A stretch of 64,000 bases of DNA from JADKAV01 sp963818505 (GTDB lineage Bacteria > Actinomycetota > Actinomycetes > S36-B12 > UBA10799), in the NCBI GenBank assembly GCA_963818505.1, contig CAWFSJ010000005.1:620001-684000 (forward strand), given 5' to 3'. Position numbers and translations under genes: made by a program. A model generated the notes under the pieces. It saw nothing but the letters and a program-made list of their open reading frames with translations. It was not told where the DNA came from and made no database searches. Below, in pieces: positions 42,914 through 51,591 of the stretch; position 1 is the stretch's first letter; each line of letters opens with the position of its first letter.

Positions 42914-42995
42914 GCCCGCGTTAGAGGTTGTCCGGTTCGTTAGCAAATCCACGCGTGGATTCTCTAACCAGGAGCACAACCTCTAACCAGGACGC
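42914..42995. repeat. 82-bp palindromic repeat, copy B
   Basis: Second copy of the element at 37136-37217, same orientation, 75 of 82 bases equal and no gaps. The outer arms TTAGAGGTTGT and ACAACCTCTAA and the ACGCGT core are kept; an inner GCTAAC arm is changed to TCTAAC. Its right end reaches into the last codons of the neighbouring membrane protein gene and supplies that gene's stop codon. Confidence 0.8.
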
Positions 42996-43381
42996 TGAGA
43001 GGCTGCGGTTTCGCGCATTCGTGACCAGGCGACCAGCGTCAAGGTCAGGCCGAGGACGAACACAAGGGGCTGCAAGAAGTTGAAAGGGATGAAGAACACC
43101 TGCACGAGGATCCACACCATGACCCCGCAGCCGAAGGCGACCGTCAGCGGATCGGCGCGGTGGTTGCCCGCGACGTACAGCCCGAGCAACCCGAAAGAGG
43201 GGACGCCGATCAGGAGCATCAACAACAACCCGGGCACCACCCAGGACTCGAAGGGAAGCGGGTCGAGCCAGTCGATGGGGAAGTCGAAAGCGTCACGGAT
43301 CAACTGGATGCCGCCATAGAAGGCCTGGATCCCCAGCACGGCGAGGATCACCTCTAGCAACCAGCGGCGCTTGCGGCTCAC
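42983..43381 (-). CDS. hypothetical four-helix membrane protein
   Basis: A 132-residue protein with four hydrophobic segments: WLLEVILAVLGIQAFYGGIQ, WVVPGLLLMLLIGVPSFGLL, LTVAFGCGVMVWILVQVFFI and LVFVLGLTLTLVAWS. No known motif is seen. It ends inside repeat copy B, whose CTGGTTAG gives the TAG stop, so the original end may have been different. It begins 2 bp from the 3' end of the tRNA-Ala gene on the same strand. Confidence 0.7.
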   Translation of the reverse strand: MSRKRRWLLEVILAVLGIQAFYGGIQLIRDAFDFPIDWLDPLPFESWVVPGLLLMLLIGVPSFGLLGLYVAGNHRADPLTVAFGCGVMVWILVQVFFIPFNFLQPLVFVLGLTLTLVAWSRMRETAASQRPG

Positions 43382-43382
43382 G

Positions 43383-43455
43383 TGGAGACGAGGGGACTTG
43401 AACCCCTAACCCCCGCCTTGCAAAGGCGGTGCTCTGCCAGTTGAGCTACGTCCCC
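43383..43455 (-). tRNA. tRNA-Ala (TGC)
   Basis: 73 nt on the minus strand. GGGGACG pairs with CGTCTCC in the acceptor stem, the D arm is AGCTCAACTGGCAGAGC, the anticodon loop CTTTGCAAG gives TGC, and the T arm has GGTTCAAGTCC. CCA is not fully encoded as a separate tail. tRNA-Ile and tRNA-Ala beside gyrA is the usual actinobacterial arrangement. Confidence 0.97.
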
Positions 43456-43470
43456 GAAGGGCCTGCGCAA

Positions 43471-43596
43471 TTAGCGCAGGTCGAGATCCCTGGTGGCCTC
43501 GTTCCAGAGGTCCTGCTCCGCCTGGTTGGCGGAGTACTGGCGGTAAACGGCGTAGCCGACGGCCGCAAGGGCGCCGAGCAGTATCAGTTTCTTCAC
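43471..43596 (-). CDS. DLW-39 family peptide
   Basis: A 41-residue peptide, VKKLILLGALAAVGYAVYRQ then YSANQAEQDLWNEATRDLDLR, from GTG at 43596 to TAA at 43471. The N-terminal single helix, the YRQ turn and the C-terminal AEQDLWNEAT match the DLW-39 family of tiny actinobacterial proteins, named for the conserved DLW and its size, which occur at this place between gyrA-linked tRNA genes. It lies entirely between tRNA-Ala and tRNA-Ile. Its start is 2 nt from the 3' end of tRNA-Ile, so it must be translated from a processed or separate transcript. Function unknown. Confidence 0.85.
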   Translation of the reverse strand: MKKLILLGALAAVGYAVYRQYSANQAEQDLWNEATRDLDLR

Positions 43597-43597
43597 G

Positions 43598-43672
43598 TGC
43601 GCCTACCTGGACTTGAACCAGGGACCTCTTCGTTATCAGCGAAGCGCTCTAACCGAGCTGAGCTATAGGCGC
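43598..43672 (-). tRNA. tRNA-Ile (GAT)
   Basis: 75 nt on the minus strand. GCGCCTA pairs with TAGGCGC, the D arm is AGCTCAGCTCGGTTAGAGC, the anticodon loop CTGATAA gives GAT, and the T arm has GGTTCAAGTCC with CCTGG/CCAGG stem. First gene downstream of the gyrA-DUF3566 block. Confidence 0.97.
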
Positions 43673-43722
43673 GTGGGTGTCTCAAGCGTACCGGATGCCT
43701 CCGACCGCCCCGGCAAGCAACC

Positions 43723-44109
43723 TCAGTCCTCCGCCAGCTTGACGGCCACGCCACCGGAGACCGACGCCGAGGCGTTGTACAGCATCGCGATCACCGCGAA
43801 CATGAGCGTGGTCACCACAACCTCGACCACCGCGAAGACCACGCTGACGGTCAGGACCGTGCTGAAGCCGAAGGTGAACGGGCCTTCACTGCCGGACAAC
43901 TCCGAGAACGTCGAGTTGAAGGACTCGAAGACCCCGGTCGCCGAGGCGAACAGGAACAGGAGCAGAGACGCGATCACGTACATGATCCCCAGACCGACCG
44001 AGAAGACGAACCCGGTCTTCATCGCACTCCAGGGGTCGATGCGCCGCAGACGCAACGACGCAACGCGCGTTGACTTGGCGGCCGTGGACGGCACCGTCGA
44101 AGAACTCAC
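43723..44109 (-). CDS. DUF3566 membrane protein
   Basis: A 128-residue protein with an N-terminal Ser/Thr-rich tail, the conserved start VASLRLRRIDPWSAMKTGFV, and helices GLGIMYVIASLLLFLFASA and VVFAVVEVVVTTLMFAVIAM. This is DUF3566, coded right after gyrA throughout actinobacteria. Its ATG stands 2 bp from the gyrA stop. Role unknown; conserved location suggests co-transcription with gyrBA. Confidence 0.93.
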   Translation of the reverse strand: MSSSTVPSTAAKSTRVASLRLRRIDPWSAMKTGFVFSVGLGIMYVIASLLLFLFASATGVFESFNSTFSELSGSEGPFTFGFSTVLTVSVVFAVVEVVVTTLMFAVIAMLYNASASVSGGVAVKLAED

Positions 44110-44111
44110 GC

Positions 44112-46652
44112 CTACTCCTCTGTCTGTTCGGCTTCCGGCGCCGACTCTCCATCATCACCCGTTACCTCATCGCCCTGCGCAACCGGGTCGGAATTCTCCG
44201 GTTCCTCCTCCTCGGCCGCCGCCCGTGCCACAGCGACAACCGTGACCCCTTCGGGCAGACCCATGAGGTTCACGCCCATGGTGTCGCGGCTGGTCTGGCG
44301 GATGTCCGCGACCGGCGTTCGGATCACCACACCGTTGCTGGCGATGGCGAAGATCGAGTCGTCTGTCTCACTGACAAGCGCGCCCACCAGCGATCCTCGC
44401 TCCTGCACGAGTTTCATCGCCCGCACGCCGTAACCGGCGCGACCCTTGGTGTTCCATTCGGTCAAAGGTGTGCGCTTGGCATAGCCCTCGTCGGTCACCG
44501 TGACCAGGTCGCAGTCCTCGCGAACCGAATCCATCACCAGCAGGTTGTCGCCAGCCCGGAAGCGCATACCGATCACTCCGGACGTGGCCCGGCCCATCGC
44601 CCGCAGGTCGTCTGCGCGGAATCGCACGGACATGCCCTTGGCCGACACCATGACCAGTTGGCCGTGGTCATCGATCAGCCGCGCGGAGACCAACTCGTCG
44701 CCCTCCCTGAGGTTGATCGCGATCAACCCTCCGGTGCGGTTGGTGTCGTACTCGGTCAGCGAGGTCTTCTTCACCAGACCGTCCTTGGTGGCAAGCACCA
44801 GGTACGGCGCCTGCTCGTAGTCCTTCAGTGCCAGTACGCCCGCGATCTGCTCGTCAGGCTGGAACGCCAACAGGTTGGCGACGTGTTTGCCCTTCGCGTC
44901 GCGCGCTGTCTCGGGCAGCATGTATGCCTTCGTGCGGTACACCCGGCCCAGGTTGGTGAAGAACAGGATCCAGTGGTGGGTGGTCGTGATGAAGAAGTGC
45001 TCCACGACGTCGTCGCGCTGCAGAGTGGCTCCGCGCACACCCCGACCGCCCCGGCGCTGGGAACGGTACAACGTCAAATCAGTGCGCTTCGCGTACCCGC
45101 CCTCGGTGATGTTGACCACCACATCGCGCACCGGGATCAGGTCCTCTTCGCTGCCCAGATCATCGGCCGGCATGAAGCGGGAGCGCCGCTCGTCGCCGTG
45201 CACCCGCACGATCTCGGCCAACTCGTCGCGCACGATGGTCCGCTGGCGGGCCTCGTTGGACAGGATGTCCTTGAAGTCGGCGATCATCCGCTCCAGCTCG
45301 GCGGCCTCATCGATGATCTTCTGGCGTTCCAGAGCGGCAAGGCGGCGCAGCTGCATGTCCAGGATCGCGTTGGCCTGGATCTCATCAACATCCAGCAGTT
45401 GCATCAAGCCGGTACGGGCTTCGTCGACGGTCGGGGAGCGCCGGATCAGCGCGATCACCTCGTCGAGGGCGTCGAGTGCCTTGAGGTACCCGCGCAGGAT
45501 GTGAGCGCGTTCCTCGGCTTTGCGCAGGCGGTACTTGGTGCGCCTCTGGATGACCTCGATCTGGTGGTCGATCCAGTTGCTGACGAACGCGTCCAGGCTC
45601 AGCGTGCGAGGCACACCGTCAACCAGCGCGAGCATGTTCGCGCCGAATGTCTCCTGAAGTTGGGTGTGGCGGTACAACTGTGACAGCACGACCCGCGGCT
45701 GGGCATCGCGCTTGAGTACCACCACGAGGCGCTGGCCGGTCCGGCTGGAGGAGTCGTCGCGCAAGTCGGCGATACCCGTGACCCGTCCGGCGTCCGCGAG
45801 TTCGGCGATCTTCGCCGTCAAGGTGTCGGGGTTGACCTGATAGGGAAGTTCAGTGATCACCAGGCAGGTACGGCCGCGCTCGTCCTCTTCGATGTCCACC
45901 ACCCCGCGCATGATGATCGAGCCGCGACCGGTGCGATAGGCCGAGTCGATCCCGGAGCGGCCCACGATGTAGGCGCCGGTGGGGAAGTCCGGTCCCTTGA
46001 CCCGTTCGATCAAGGCCTCAAGCAACTCCTCCTTGGAGGCGTCCGGGTGCTCCAGCGACCAGGCGATCCCAGCAGCCACCTCGGTGAGGTTGTGTGGGGG
46101 GATGTTCGTGGCCATGCCGACAGCGATCCCCGACGAACCGTTGACCAACAGGTTCGGGAACCGGCTGGGAAGGATCACCGGTTCTTGGGCACGACCGTCG
46201 AAGTTCGGCTTGAAATCGACGGTGTCCTCGTCGATGTCGCGGACCATCTCCATCGCGAGCTGGGCCAACCTGGCCTCGGTGTACCGGTAGGCGGCCGCCG
46301 GGTCGTTACCGGGGGAGCCGAAGTTGCCCTGCCCGTCGACCAGCGGATAGCGAAGCGCCCAGGTCTGCACCATGCGGACCAAGGCGTCGTAGACCGCGCT
46401 GTCACCGTGAGGGTGGTAGCTGCCCAGTACATCGCCAACCACCGAGGCGCACTTGAAGAAACCACGGTCCGGGCGATAGCCGCCGTCGAACATCGCGTAG
46501 AGGATGCGCCGGTGCACGGGCTTGAGGCCGTCGCGTACATCGGGCAGCGCCCTGCCGACGATGACGCTCATCGCGTAGTCCAGGTAGGACTTCTGCATCT
46601 CCGCCTGGAGTTCGACCGGCTCGATCCGGTCGGTGTCTGGGGTCTGAGTCAC
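44112..46652 (-). CDS. gyrA: DNA gyrase subunit A
   Basis: 846 residues. The breakage-reunion domain has DYAMSVIVGRALPDVRDGLK, HPHGDSAVYDALVRM and the catalytic Tyr in AAYRYTEARL; the C-terminal beta-pinwheel has the gyrase box QRRGGRGVRGA. It cuts and passes DNA with GyrB to supercoil it. The quinolone region has Ser-Ala-Val-Tyr-Asp, the sensitive E. coli-like form, where mycobacteria have Ala-Ser. GTG start, 9 bp after gyrB. The tail is acidic (EEEEPENSDP and beyond). Confidence 0.98.
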   Translation of the reverse strand: MTQTPDTDRIEPVELQAEMQKSYLDYAMSVIVGRALPDVRDGLKPVHRRILYAMFDGGYRPDRGFFKCASVVGDVLGSYHPHGDSAVYDALVRMVQTWALRYPLVDGQGNFGSPGNDPAAAYRYTEARLAQLAMEMVRDIDEDTVDFKPNFDGRAQEPVILPSRFPNLLVNGSSGIAVGMATNIPPHNLTEVAAGIAWSLEHPDASKEELLEALIERVKGPDFPTGAYIVGRSGIDSAYRTGRGSIIMRGVVDIEEDERGRTCLVITELPYQVNPDTLTAKIAELADAGRVTGIADLRDDSSSRTGQRLVVVLKRDAQPRVVLSQLYRHTQLQETFGANMLALVDGVPRTLSLDAFVSNWIDHQIEVIQRRTKYRLRKAEERAHILRGYLKALDALDEVIALIRRSPTVDEARTGLMQLLDVDEIQANAILDMQLRRLAALERQKIIDEAAELERMIADFKDILSNEARQRTIVRDELAEIVRVHGDERRSRFMPADDLGSEEDLIPVRDVVVNITEGGYAKRTDLTLYRSQRRGGRGVRGATLQRDDVVEHFFITTTHHWILFFTNLGRVYRTKAYMLPETARDAKGKHVANLLAFQPDEQIAGVLALKDYEQAPYLVLATKDGLVKKTSLTEYDTNRTGGLIAINLREGDELVSARLIDDHGQLVMVSAKGMSVRFRADDLRAMGRATSGVIGMRFRAGDNLLVMDSVREDCDLVTVTDEGYAKRTPLTEWNTKGRAGYGVRAMKLVQERGSLVGALVSETDDSIFAIASNGVVIRTPVADIRQTSRDTMGVNLMGLPEGVTVVAVARAAAEEEEPENSDPVAQGDEVTGDDGESAPEAEQTEE

Positions 46653-46661
46653 TGTGGTCCT

Positions 46662-48608
46662 TTAGATGTCGAGGAAACGAACGTCTTTGGCGTTGCGCTG
46701 GATGAACTTGCGCCGGCTCTCCACGTCCTCACCCATGAGCATGCTGAACACCTCATCGGCCTGGGCGGCGTCCTCCAGGGTGACCTGCAGCAGCACACGG
46801 CGGTCGGGATCCATCGTGGTCTCCCACAACTCGTTGGCGTTCATCTCACCGAGGCCCTTGAACCGCTGGATGAAACCCTCCTTCGGAGACTTCTTGCCCG
46901 CCTCCTGACCCGCGGTCACGAGTGCGTCGCGTTCGCGGTCGCTGTAGGCGTATTCGTGGGCGTCCTTGCCGCTCCACTTGAGCAGGTACAGCGGCGGCTG
47001 TGCCAAGTAGACGTGACCCTCGATGATCAAGGGCCGCATGAACCTGAACAGCAGAGTCAGAAGCAGCGTCCGGATGTGCTGGCCGTCCACGTCGGCGTCA
47101 GCCATCAATACCAGCTTGTGGTAGCGCAGCTTGTTCAGATCGAACTCATCCTGGATGCCGGTGCCCAGCGCCGAGATCATCGCCTGCACCTCGGTGTTGG
47201 CCAGCACCCGGTCCAGCCGAGCCTTCTCAACGTTGAGGATCTTGCCTCGGATGGGCAGGATCGCCTGGGTCGCCGGGTTGCGTCCGCTACGTGCCGAACC
47301 GCCGGCCGAGTCCCCCTCGACGATGAACAGCTCACATTCCTCGGGGCTGGTGGAGGAGCAGTCGATCAGCTTGCCCGGCAGTCCGCCGCCGCCCAAGAGG
47401 CCCTTGCGGTTGCGGGCCAGGTCACGCGCCTTGCGGGCGGCCACCCGGGCCACGGACGCGGCGACCGACTTGCGGGCGATCTCCTTGCCCTCGGCCGGGT
47501 TCTTCTCGAACCACTCCCCCAACTGGTCGTTCACTAACCGTTGCACGAAGGTCTTCGCTTCGGTGTTGCCCAGCTTGGTCTTCGTCTGGCCCTCGAACTG
47601 CGGTTCTCGCAACTTCACGCTGATGATCGCGGTCAAGCCCTCGCGGATGTCCTCTCCGGACAGGTTCGCGTCCCGGTCCTTGAGGATCCCCCAGTCGCGG
47701 GCGAACTTGTTCATCAATGCCGTCAGCGCCGCCCGGTAACCCTCTTCGTGCGTGCCGCCCTCAGTGGTGTTGATGGTGTTCGCGAACGTGTAGATCGACT
47801 CGCTGAAGCCCTGGTTCCACTGCATCGCCACCTCTGCGCTGATGCCCTTGTCCAGGTCCTCGGATTCGAACTCGATGATCGACTGGTGGCTCGGGCCCTT
47901 GGTGGCATTGAGGTGACGGACGAAGTCGCCGATCCCGCCGGCGTAGCAGTAGGTCACGCTACTCTCGTCGTCCTCGTCGATGGGCTCGCGCGGACGCTCG
48001 TCCACCATGTTGATGGTGAGGCCGCGGTTCAGGAACGCCATCTCCTGGAACCGCCGGGAGAGCGTGTCGTAGTCGTAGTGGGTCGTCTCGAAGATGTCGG
48101 GGTCGGCCCAGAAGACCACCTCGGTGCCGGTATCGGTAACGGCTGGGCCTTTGGCAAGTGGGGCCGTGGGTGCACCATGGGCGTACGTCTGGGTCCATTC
48201 GAACCCGTCGCGGTGGATATTCACGTCCACCGTCGTGGACAACGCATTGACCACCGAGACGCCGACACCGTGCAGACCGCCGGACACCGAGTAGCCGCCA
48301 CCGCCGAACTTGCCACCGGCGTGCAGCACCGTGAGGACCACCTCGACCGCCGGCTTCTTCTCCACCGGGTGCATGTCCACGGGGATACCTCGGCCGTTGT
48401 CGCGGACCCGCACGCCACCATCGGCTAACAGCGTGATGTCGATCGTGTCGCAGTGACCGGCCAGCGCCTCATCGACGGCGTTGTCCACAACCTCGTAGAC
48501 AAGGTGGTGCAGGCCGCGTTCACCGGTCGAGCCGATGTACATGCCTGGGCGCTTGCGAACCGCCTCAAGGCCTTCGAGAACCTGGATATCGCTGGCGTCG
48601 TACGACAC
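46662..48608 (-). CDS. gyrB: DNA gyrase subunit B
   Basis: 648 residues. ATP-binding GHKL domain: VLEGLEAVRKRPGMYIGSTG, VVDNAVDEALAGHC, VRDNGRGIPVDMHP and GGGYSVSGGLHGVG; TOPRIM: ELFIVEGDSAGGSARSGRN and the DADVDGQHIRTLLL metal site; and QRFKGLGEMNANELWETTMD at the end. GTG start at 48608 with AAGGAG about 8 nt upstream. Upstream gap carries a possible promoter. Confidence 0.98.
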   Translation of the reverse strand: MSYDASDIQVLEGLEAVRKRPGMYIGSTGERGLHHLVYEVVDNAVDEALAGHCDTIDITLLADGGVRVRDNGRGIPVDMHPVEKKPAVEVVLTVLHAGGKFGGGGYSVSGGLHGVGVSVVNALSTTVDVNIHRDGFEWTQTYAHGAPTAPLAKGPAVTDTGTEVVFWADPDIFETTHYDYDTLSRRFQEMAFLNRGLTINMVDERPREPIDEDDESSVTYCYAGGIGDFVRHLNATKGPSHQSIIEFESEDLDKGISAEVAMQWNQGFSESIYTFANTINTTEGGTHEEGYRAALTALMNKFARDWGILKDRDANLSGEDIREGLTAIISVKLREPQFEGQTKTKLGNTEAKTFVQRLVNDQLGEWFEKNPAEGKEIARKSVAASVARVAARKARDLARNRKGLLGGGGLPGKLIDCSSTSPEECELFIVEGDSAGGSARSGRNPATQAILPIRGKILNVEKARLDRVLANTEVQAMISALGTGIQDEFDLNKLRYHKLVLMADADVDGQHIRTLLLTLLFRFMRPLIIEGHVYLAQPPLYLLKWSGKDAHEYAYSDRERDALVTAGQEAGKKSPKEGFIQRFKGLGEMNANELWETTMDPDRRVLLQVTLEDAAQADEVFSMLMGEDVESRRKFIQRNAKDVRFLDI

Positions 48609-48685
48609 TCAACAGCTCCTTCTACCGGTAGTTCATCTCGCGCCGAGCGGCCAGAAAGGGCCAGAACACGCCTTGCGTACGTCTC

Positions 48686-48691
48686 ATTCTA
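48686..48691 (-). promoter_or_regulatory. possible -10 box of gyrB
   Basis: On the minus strand TAGAAT lies 78 bp before the gyrB start in the 232-bp gap 48609-48840, with no good -35 at 17 bp. A CTACCGGTAG palindrome (48622-48631) lies between it and the gene. No coding feature is seen in the gap. Tentative. Confidence 0.3.
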
Positions 48692-48840
48692 CCGGCTGGA
48701 GGTGACAGCGCAGCCTATTGCACAGGCTTTAGGGCATTTCTGACGCGATTTGGGTCAAGGTAGGCATCCCCCCACACGCGTTTCGTATCACGATCTCGTC
48801 CGTAAGTGTTGATGTGCCCACAATCTGTGGACAGCCCACC

Positions 48841-49347
48841 TCAGCCGTAGGTGTCGCGCGGTCCGCGACCCTTGACGCGCAACCGTCCGCGCTGACGTGG
48901 TCCCACATCCGGGCCCAGCACGCTGATGTCGCTCACGAGGCTGCCGGGGATCTCACCCTGAAGTCGTTTGCGCAGCTGCCCGGACAGCATCCGGACCTGG
49001 GTCGCCCAGGCGGTGCTGTCGGCCCGCAGTGTCAGCAGGCCGGTGGTCCGGTCGAAAGCCTCGGGCTTGACATGCTCGGCCAACGTGGGCCCGACCAGCG
49101 ATGCCCACTCCCCCCAGATCTTGCCGATGGCCGTGGCTGCCTGCCAACCCCGGTCGCTGACCAACGAGGAGATCGCATCGGCAACCCGGGACGGATCACG
49201 GTCGTCGGGCAATGCCGAGGAGTAGGTCGCTTCCCTTCGGCTGACGGTGCTGACGGTGGGCATCGACCGGGCTGCCTGCCGCGCGCGGGCAAGAACCCGG
49301 TTGGCCAGATCGCTCACGGCATCGTCGGTCATCTCACCCCACCTCAC
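48841..49347 (-). CDS. DciA-like protein (DUF721)
   Basis: A 168-residue protein. The DUF721 core is WQAATAIGKIWGEWASLVGP, LAEHVKPEAFDRTTGLLTLR and DSTAWATQVRMLSGQLRKRL, with a basic tail. DUF721 is the DciA family, which loads replicative helicase DnaB in bacteria lacking DnaC; place between recF and gyrB matches mycobacterial Rv0004. It overlaps recF by 14 bp. Confidence 0.9.
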   Translation of the reverse strand: MRWGEMTDDAVSDLANRVLARARQAARSMPTVSTVSRREATYSSALPDDRDPSRVADAISSLVSDRGWQAATAIGKIWGEWASLVGPTLAEHVKPEAFDRTTGLLTLRADSTAWATQVRMLSGQLRKRLQGEIPGSLVSDISVLGPDVGPRQRGRLRVKGRGPRDTYG

Positions 49348-50467
49348 TGATCGTCGCTTCGTCTACCAAGAATCTAACCCCGCTAAGCCGATCCGGGACG
49401 TCATCCGACACGGCTGCTGTGATCAGCACCTGACCATGACCCCGACCGACTATCTGCGCGAGCCGCTCGCGACGCACCGAGTCCAGTTCGGCGAACACGT
49501 CATCGAGGATCAAGACAGGTTCTCCGGCCTGGTCGGTCTGCAGCGTCTCGAAGCTTGCCAGCCGCAACGCCAGCGCCACCGACCATGACTCCCCGTGTGA
49601 GGCGTACCCGCGCGCTGGCAGTTCGTTGAGGCCGATCTCAAGTTCATCGCGATGCGGACCCACAAGCGTCACAGCTCTCGCGAATTCCTCCTTCCTGAGC
49701 CTTTCCAAGCACTCCCCCATCGCCTCGGCGAAGTCCTGGGATGTCAGTGGTTCACCCTCGAGGCGCGACGAAACGTATCGCAGCTCCAAGCGGTTGCGCG
49801 TCTGTGCCACCTCTGCGTACGCGGCCGCGGCCGGTTCCCGGATCGTGTTGAGCACCTCCAGGCGGCCGGCCATGATCTGCGACCCGAAGTCAACGAGCCG
49901 CTCGTCCCACACCGCCAGCGTGCTGTGAAGGGTGTCGCGCTCAAGACCGCTGGTCGATTTGGCAGCCGAACGCAGCAGGGAGTTGCGCTGGCGAAGGACC
50001 TTCTCGTAGTCGGCGATCACGCCGGCGAACTTCGGACTCGACTGCACAAGCAACTGGTCGAGGAATCGGCGTCGTGCCGCCGGATCCCCCTTGACCAGGC
50101 TGAGGTCCTCCGGGGCGAACATCACCGCCCGTACGATCCCGAGTGCGTCCCGGGTGCGTTTCACCGGTGTCCGGTTGACCTGCAGCCGGTTGGACCGTCC
50201 CGGATTGATCTGCACATCCAGACCCAGGGTCCTGTCGCCGTGGGTGACGGTGCTGCGGATGACGGCACTGTCACACCCGGCGCGCACCAGGGCGGTGTCG
50301 TTGGCTACCCGATGACTGCTGAAAGTGGCCAGATAGGCGATCGCCTCGACGGCGTTGGTCTTGCCCTGCCCGTTGCTTCCAAGGAGGATGTTGACGCCCG
50401 GGTCAAAATCGATCTCAAGGCCGGGGTAATTGCGGTAATCGGTCAGCCCGAGATGGGCGATCCTCAC
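49334..50467 (-). CDS. recF: DNA replication and repair protein RecF
   Basis: 377 residues. Walker A ILLGSNGQGKTNAVEAIAYL, FAPEDLSLVKGDPAARRRFL, Walker B/D-loop EPVLILDDVFAELDSVRRE are typical RecF. It helps RecOR load RecA at gaps. Start overlaps the dnaN stop by 4 bp, giving a dnaN-recF-dciA operon. Confidence 0.96.
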   Translation of the reverse strand: MRIAHLGLTDYRNYPGLEIDFDPGVNILLGSNGQGKTNAVEAIAYLATFSSHRVANDTALVRAGCDSAVIRSTVTHGDRTLGLDVQINPGRSNRLQVNRTPVKRTRDALGIVRAVMFAPEDLSLVKGDPAARRRFLDQLLVQSSPKFAGVIADYEKVLRQRNSLLRSAAKSTSGLERDTLHSTLAVWDERLVDFGSQIMAGRLEVLNTIREPAAAAYAEVAQTRNRLELRYVSSRLEGEPLTSQDFAEAMGECLERLRKEEFARAVTLVGPHRDELEIGLNELPARGYASHGESWSVALALRLASFETLQTDQAGEPVLILDDVFAELDSVRRERLAQIVGRGHGQVLITAAVSDDVPDRLSGVRFLVDEATISEVG

Positions 50468-51591
50468 CGGTTGAGACGCACCGGCATCAGTAGATACCGG
50501 AAGACCTCGCTGCCACCGTCGCCGTCCACACCTGTGAGCACCGCTGCCTTCTCAGAGGACTGAAGACTCAAACGAGCGGTCGGTTCACTCAGGCCAGCCA
50601 GACCGTCGGCCAAGAACTTGGGGTTGAACGCCACGTCGATGGGCTCACCCTGCAGGGAGCAGCCGAGGGTCTCAGTGGCGGTCGCCTCGTCACCGGTCCC
50701 GGCCTTGAGCACGACCTCATCGGCGGAGAACACCAACCGCACAGCCGAATCCTGGTGCAACACCAGGCTCACCCGCTTGAGGGCCTCTTTGAGTGCAGCG
50801 ACCTCGATCTCGGGCTGGCTGACGAACTGGTTGGGCAGAAGTGAGCGGAACTTCGGGAAACCAGCGGCGTCCATGAGCCGCAACCCGGTCTGACGGCTGT
50901 CCGCGGTCAGCGACATCGACGTCTCGGACTCCCCCAAGTGGATACTCAGGTCCCCGCCATCCGCGAAGGCCTTTGCCGCCTCCATCAACTCGCGGCCGGG
51001 GGCCGTGATCGCGATGGGCTGTTCGACCGAGAGCGGTTGCCAGTCGAGTTCGCGCACCGCCAACCGGTAGCGGTCGGTGGCGGCCAGAGTCAGGTGTCCG
51101 TCGGGCTCTATCTCCATCCGGATGCCGGCGTAAGCATGGTTGCGTTCCTCGGGCGATGCAGACGCCACCGCAACCTGGGCCACTGCAGCCGCAAAAACAG
51201 CTGCCTTCACCTCGCCGACAGCGTCAGGCAGGGTCGGTAGTGGCGGGTAGTCGTCGCCCGGCAGGGTGGGCAGCGTGAACGCGGCCGCCCCGCAGGTGAC
51301 CTCCACACGACCCGACGACTGCAGCGCGAAACTCACGGGTTGCGTTGGTAGCGAGCGTGCGATCTCCACGAGCAACCGGCCGCTGATCAAGGCGGTCCCA
51401 GGTTCCCCCACGACCGCATCGGCACTGTTGTGCGACCAGGTGTCCTGTGTCGTGGTCGTGAACGACACAGAGTGCTCGCCGGCCTCGACCAGGACACCAG
51501 CCAGTGACGGGAAAGGTACGCGCGACGGCAGGGTGCGCGACACCCATGTCACGACGTCTGCGAGCACGTCTCTCTCGATGCGAAACTTCAC
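50464..51591 (-). CDS. dnaN: DNA polymerase III beta clamp
   Basis: 375 residues in three clamp domains: KFRIERDVLADVVTWVSRTL at the start, the middle TDRYRLAVRELDW and GRELMEAAKAF, and the C-terminal FNPKFLADGL and end motif YLLMPVRLNR. The GTG at 51591 has AAGGAGG 5 nt before it, an ideal ribosome site; a longer frame upstream enters oriC and is not used. First gene after oriC on the minus strand. Confidence 0.97.
   Translation of the reverse strand: MKFRIERDVLADVVTWVSRTLPSRVPFPSLAGVLVEAGEHSVSFTTTTQDTWSHNSADAVVGEPGTALISGRLLVEIARSLPTQPVSFALQSSGRVEVTCGAAAFTLPTLPGDDYPPLPTLPDAVGEVKAAVFAAAVAQVAVASASPEERNHAYAGIRMEIEPDGHLTLAATDRYRLAVRELDWQPLSVEQPIAITAPGRELMEAAKAFADGGDLSIHLGESETSMSLTADSRQTGLRLMDAAGFPKFRSLLPNQFVSQPEIEVAALKEALKRVSLVLHQDSAVRLVFSADEVVLKAGTGDEATATETLGCSLQGEPIDVAFNPKFLADGLAGLSEPTARLSLQSSEKAAVLTGVDGDGGSEVFRYLLMPVRLNR

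Noticed and set aside
44070..47537. Long plus-strand frames of 537 and 496 codons opposite gyrA and gyrB
   Set aside because: gyrA and gyrB are certain on the minus strand. The plus-strand frames are codon-bias shadows without motifs.
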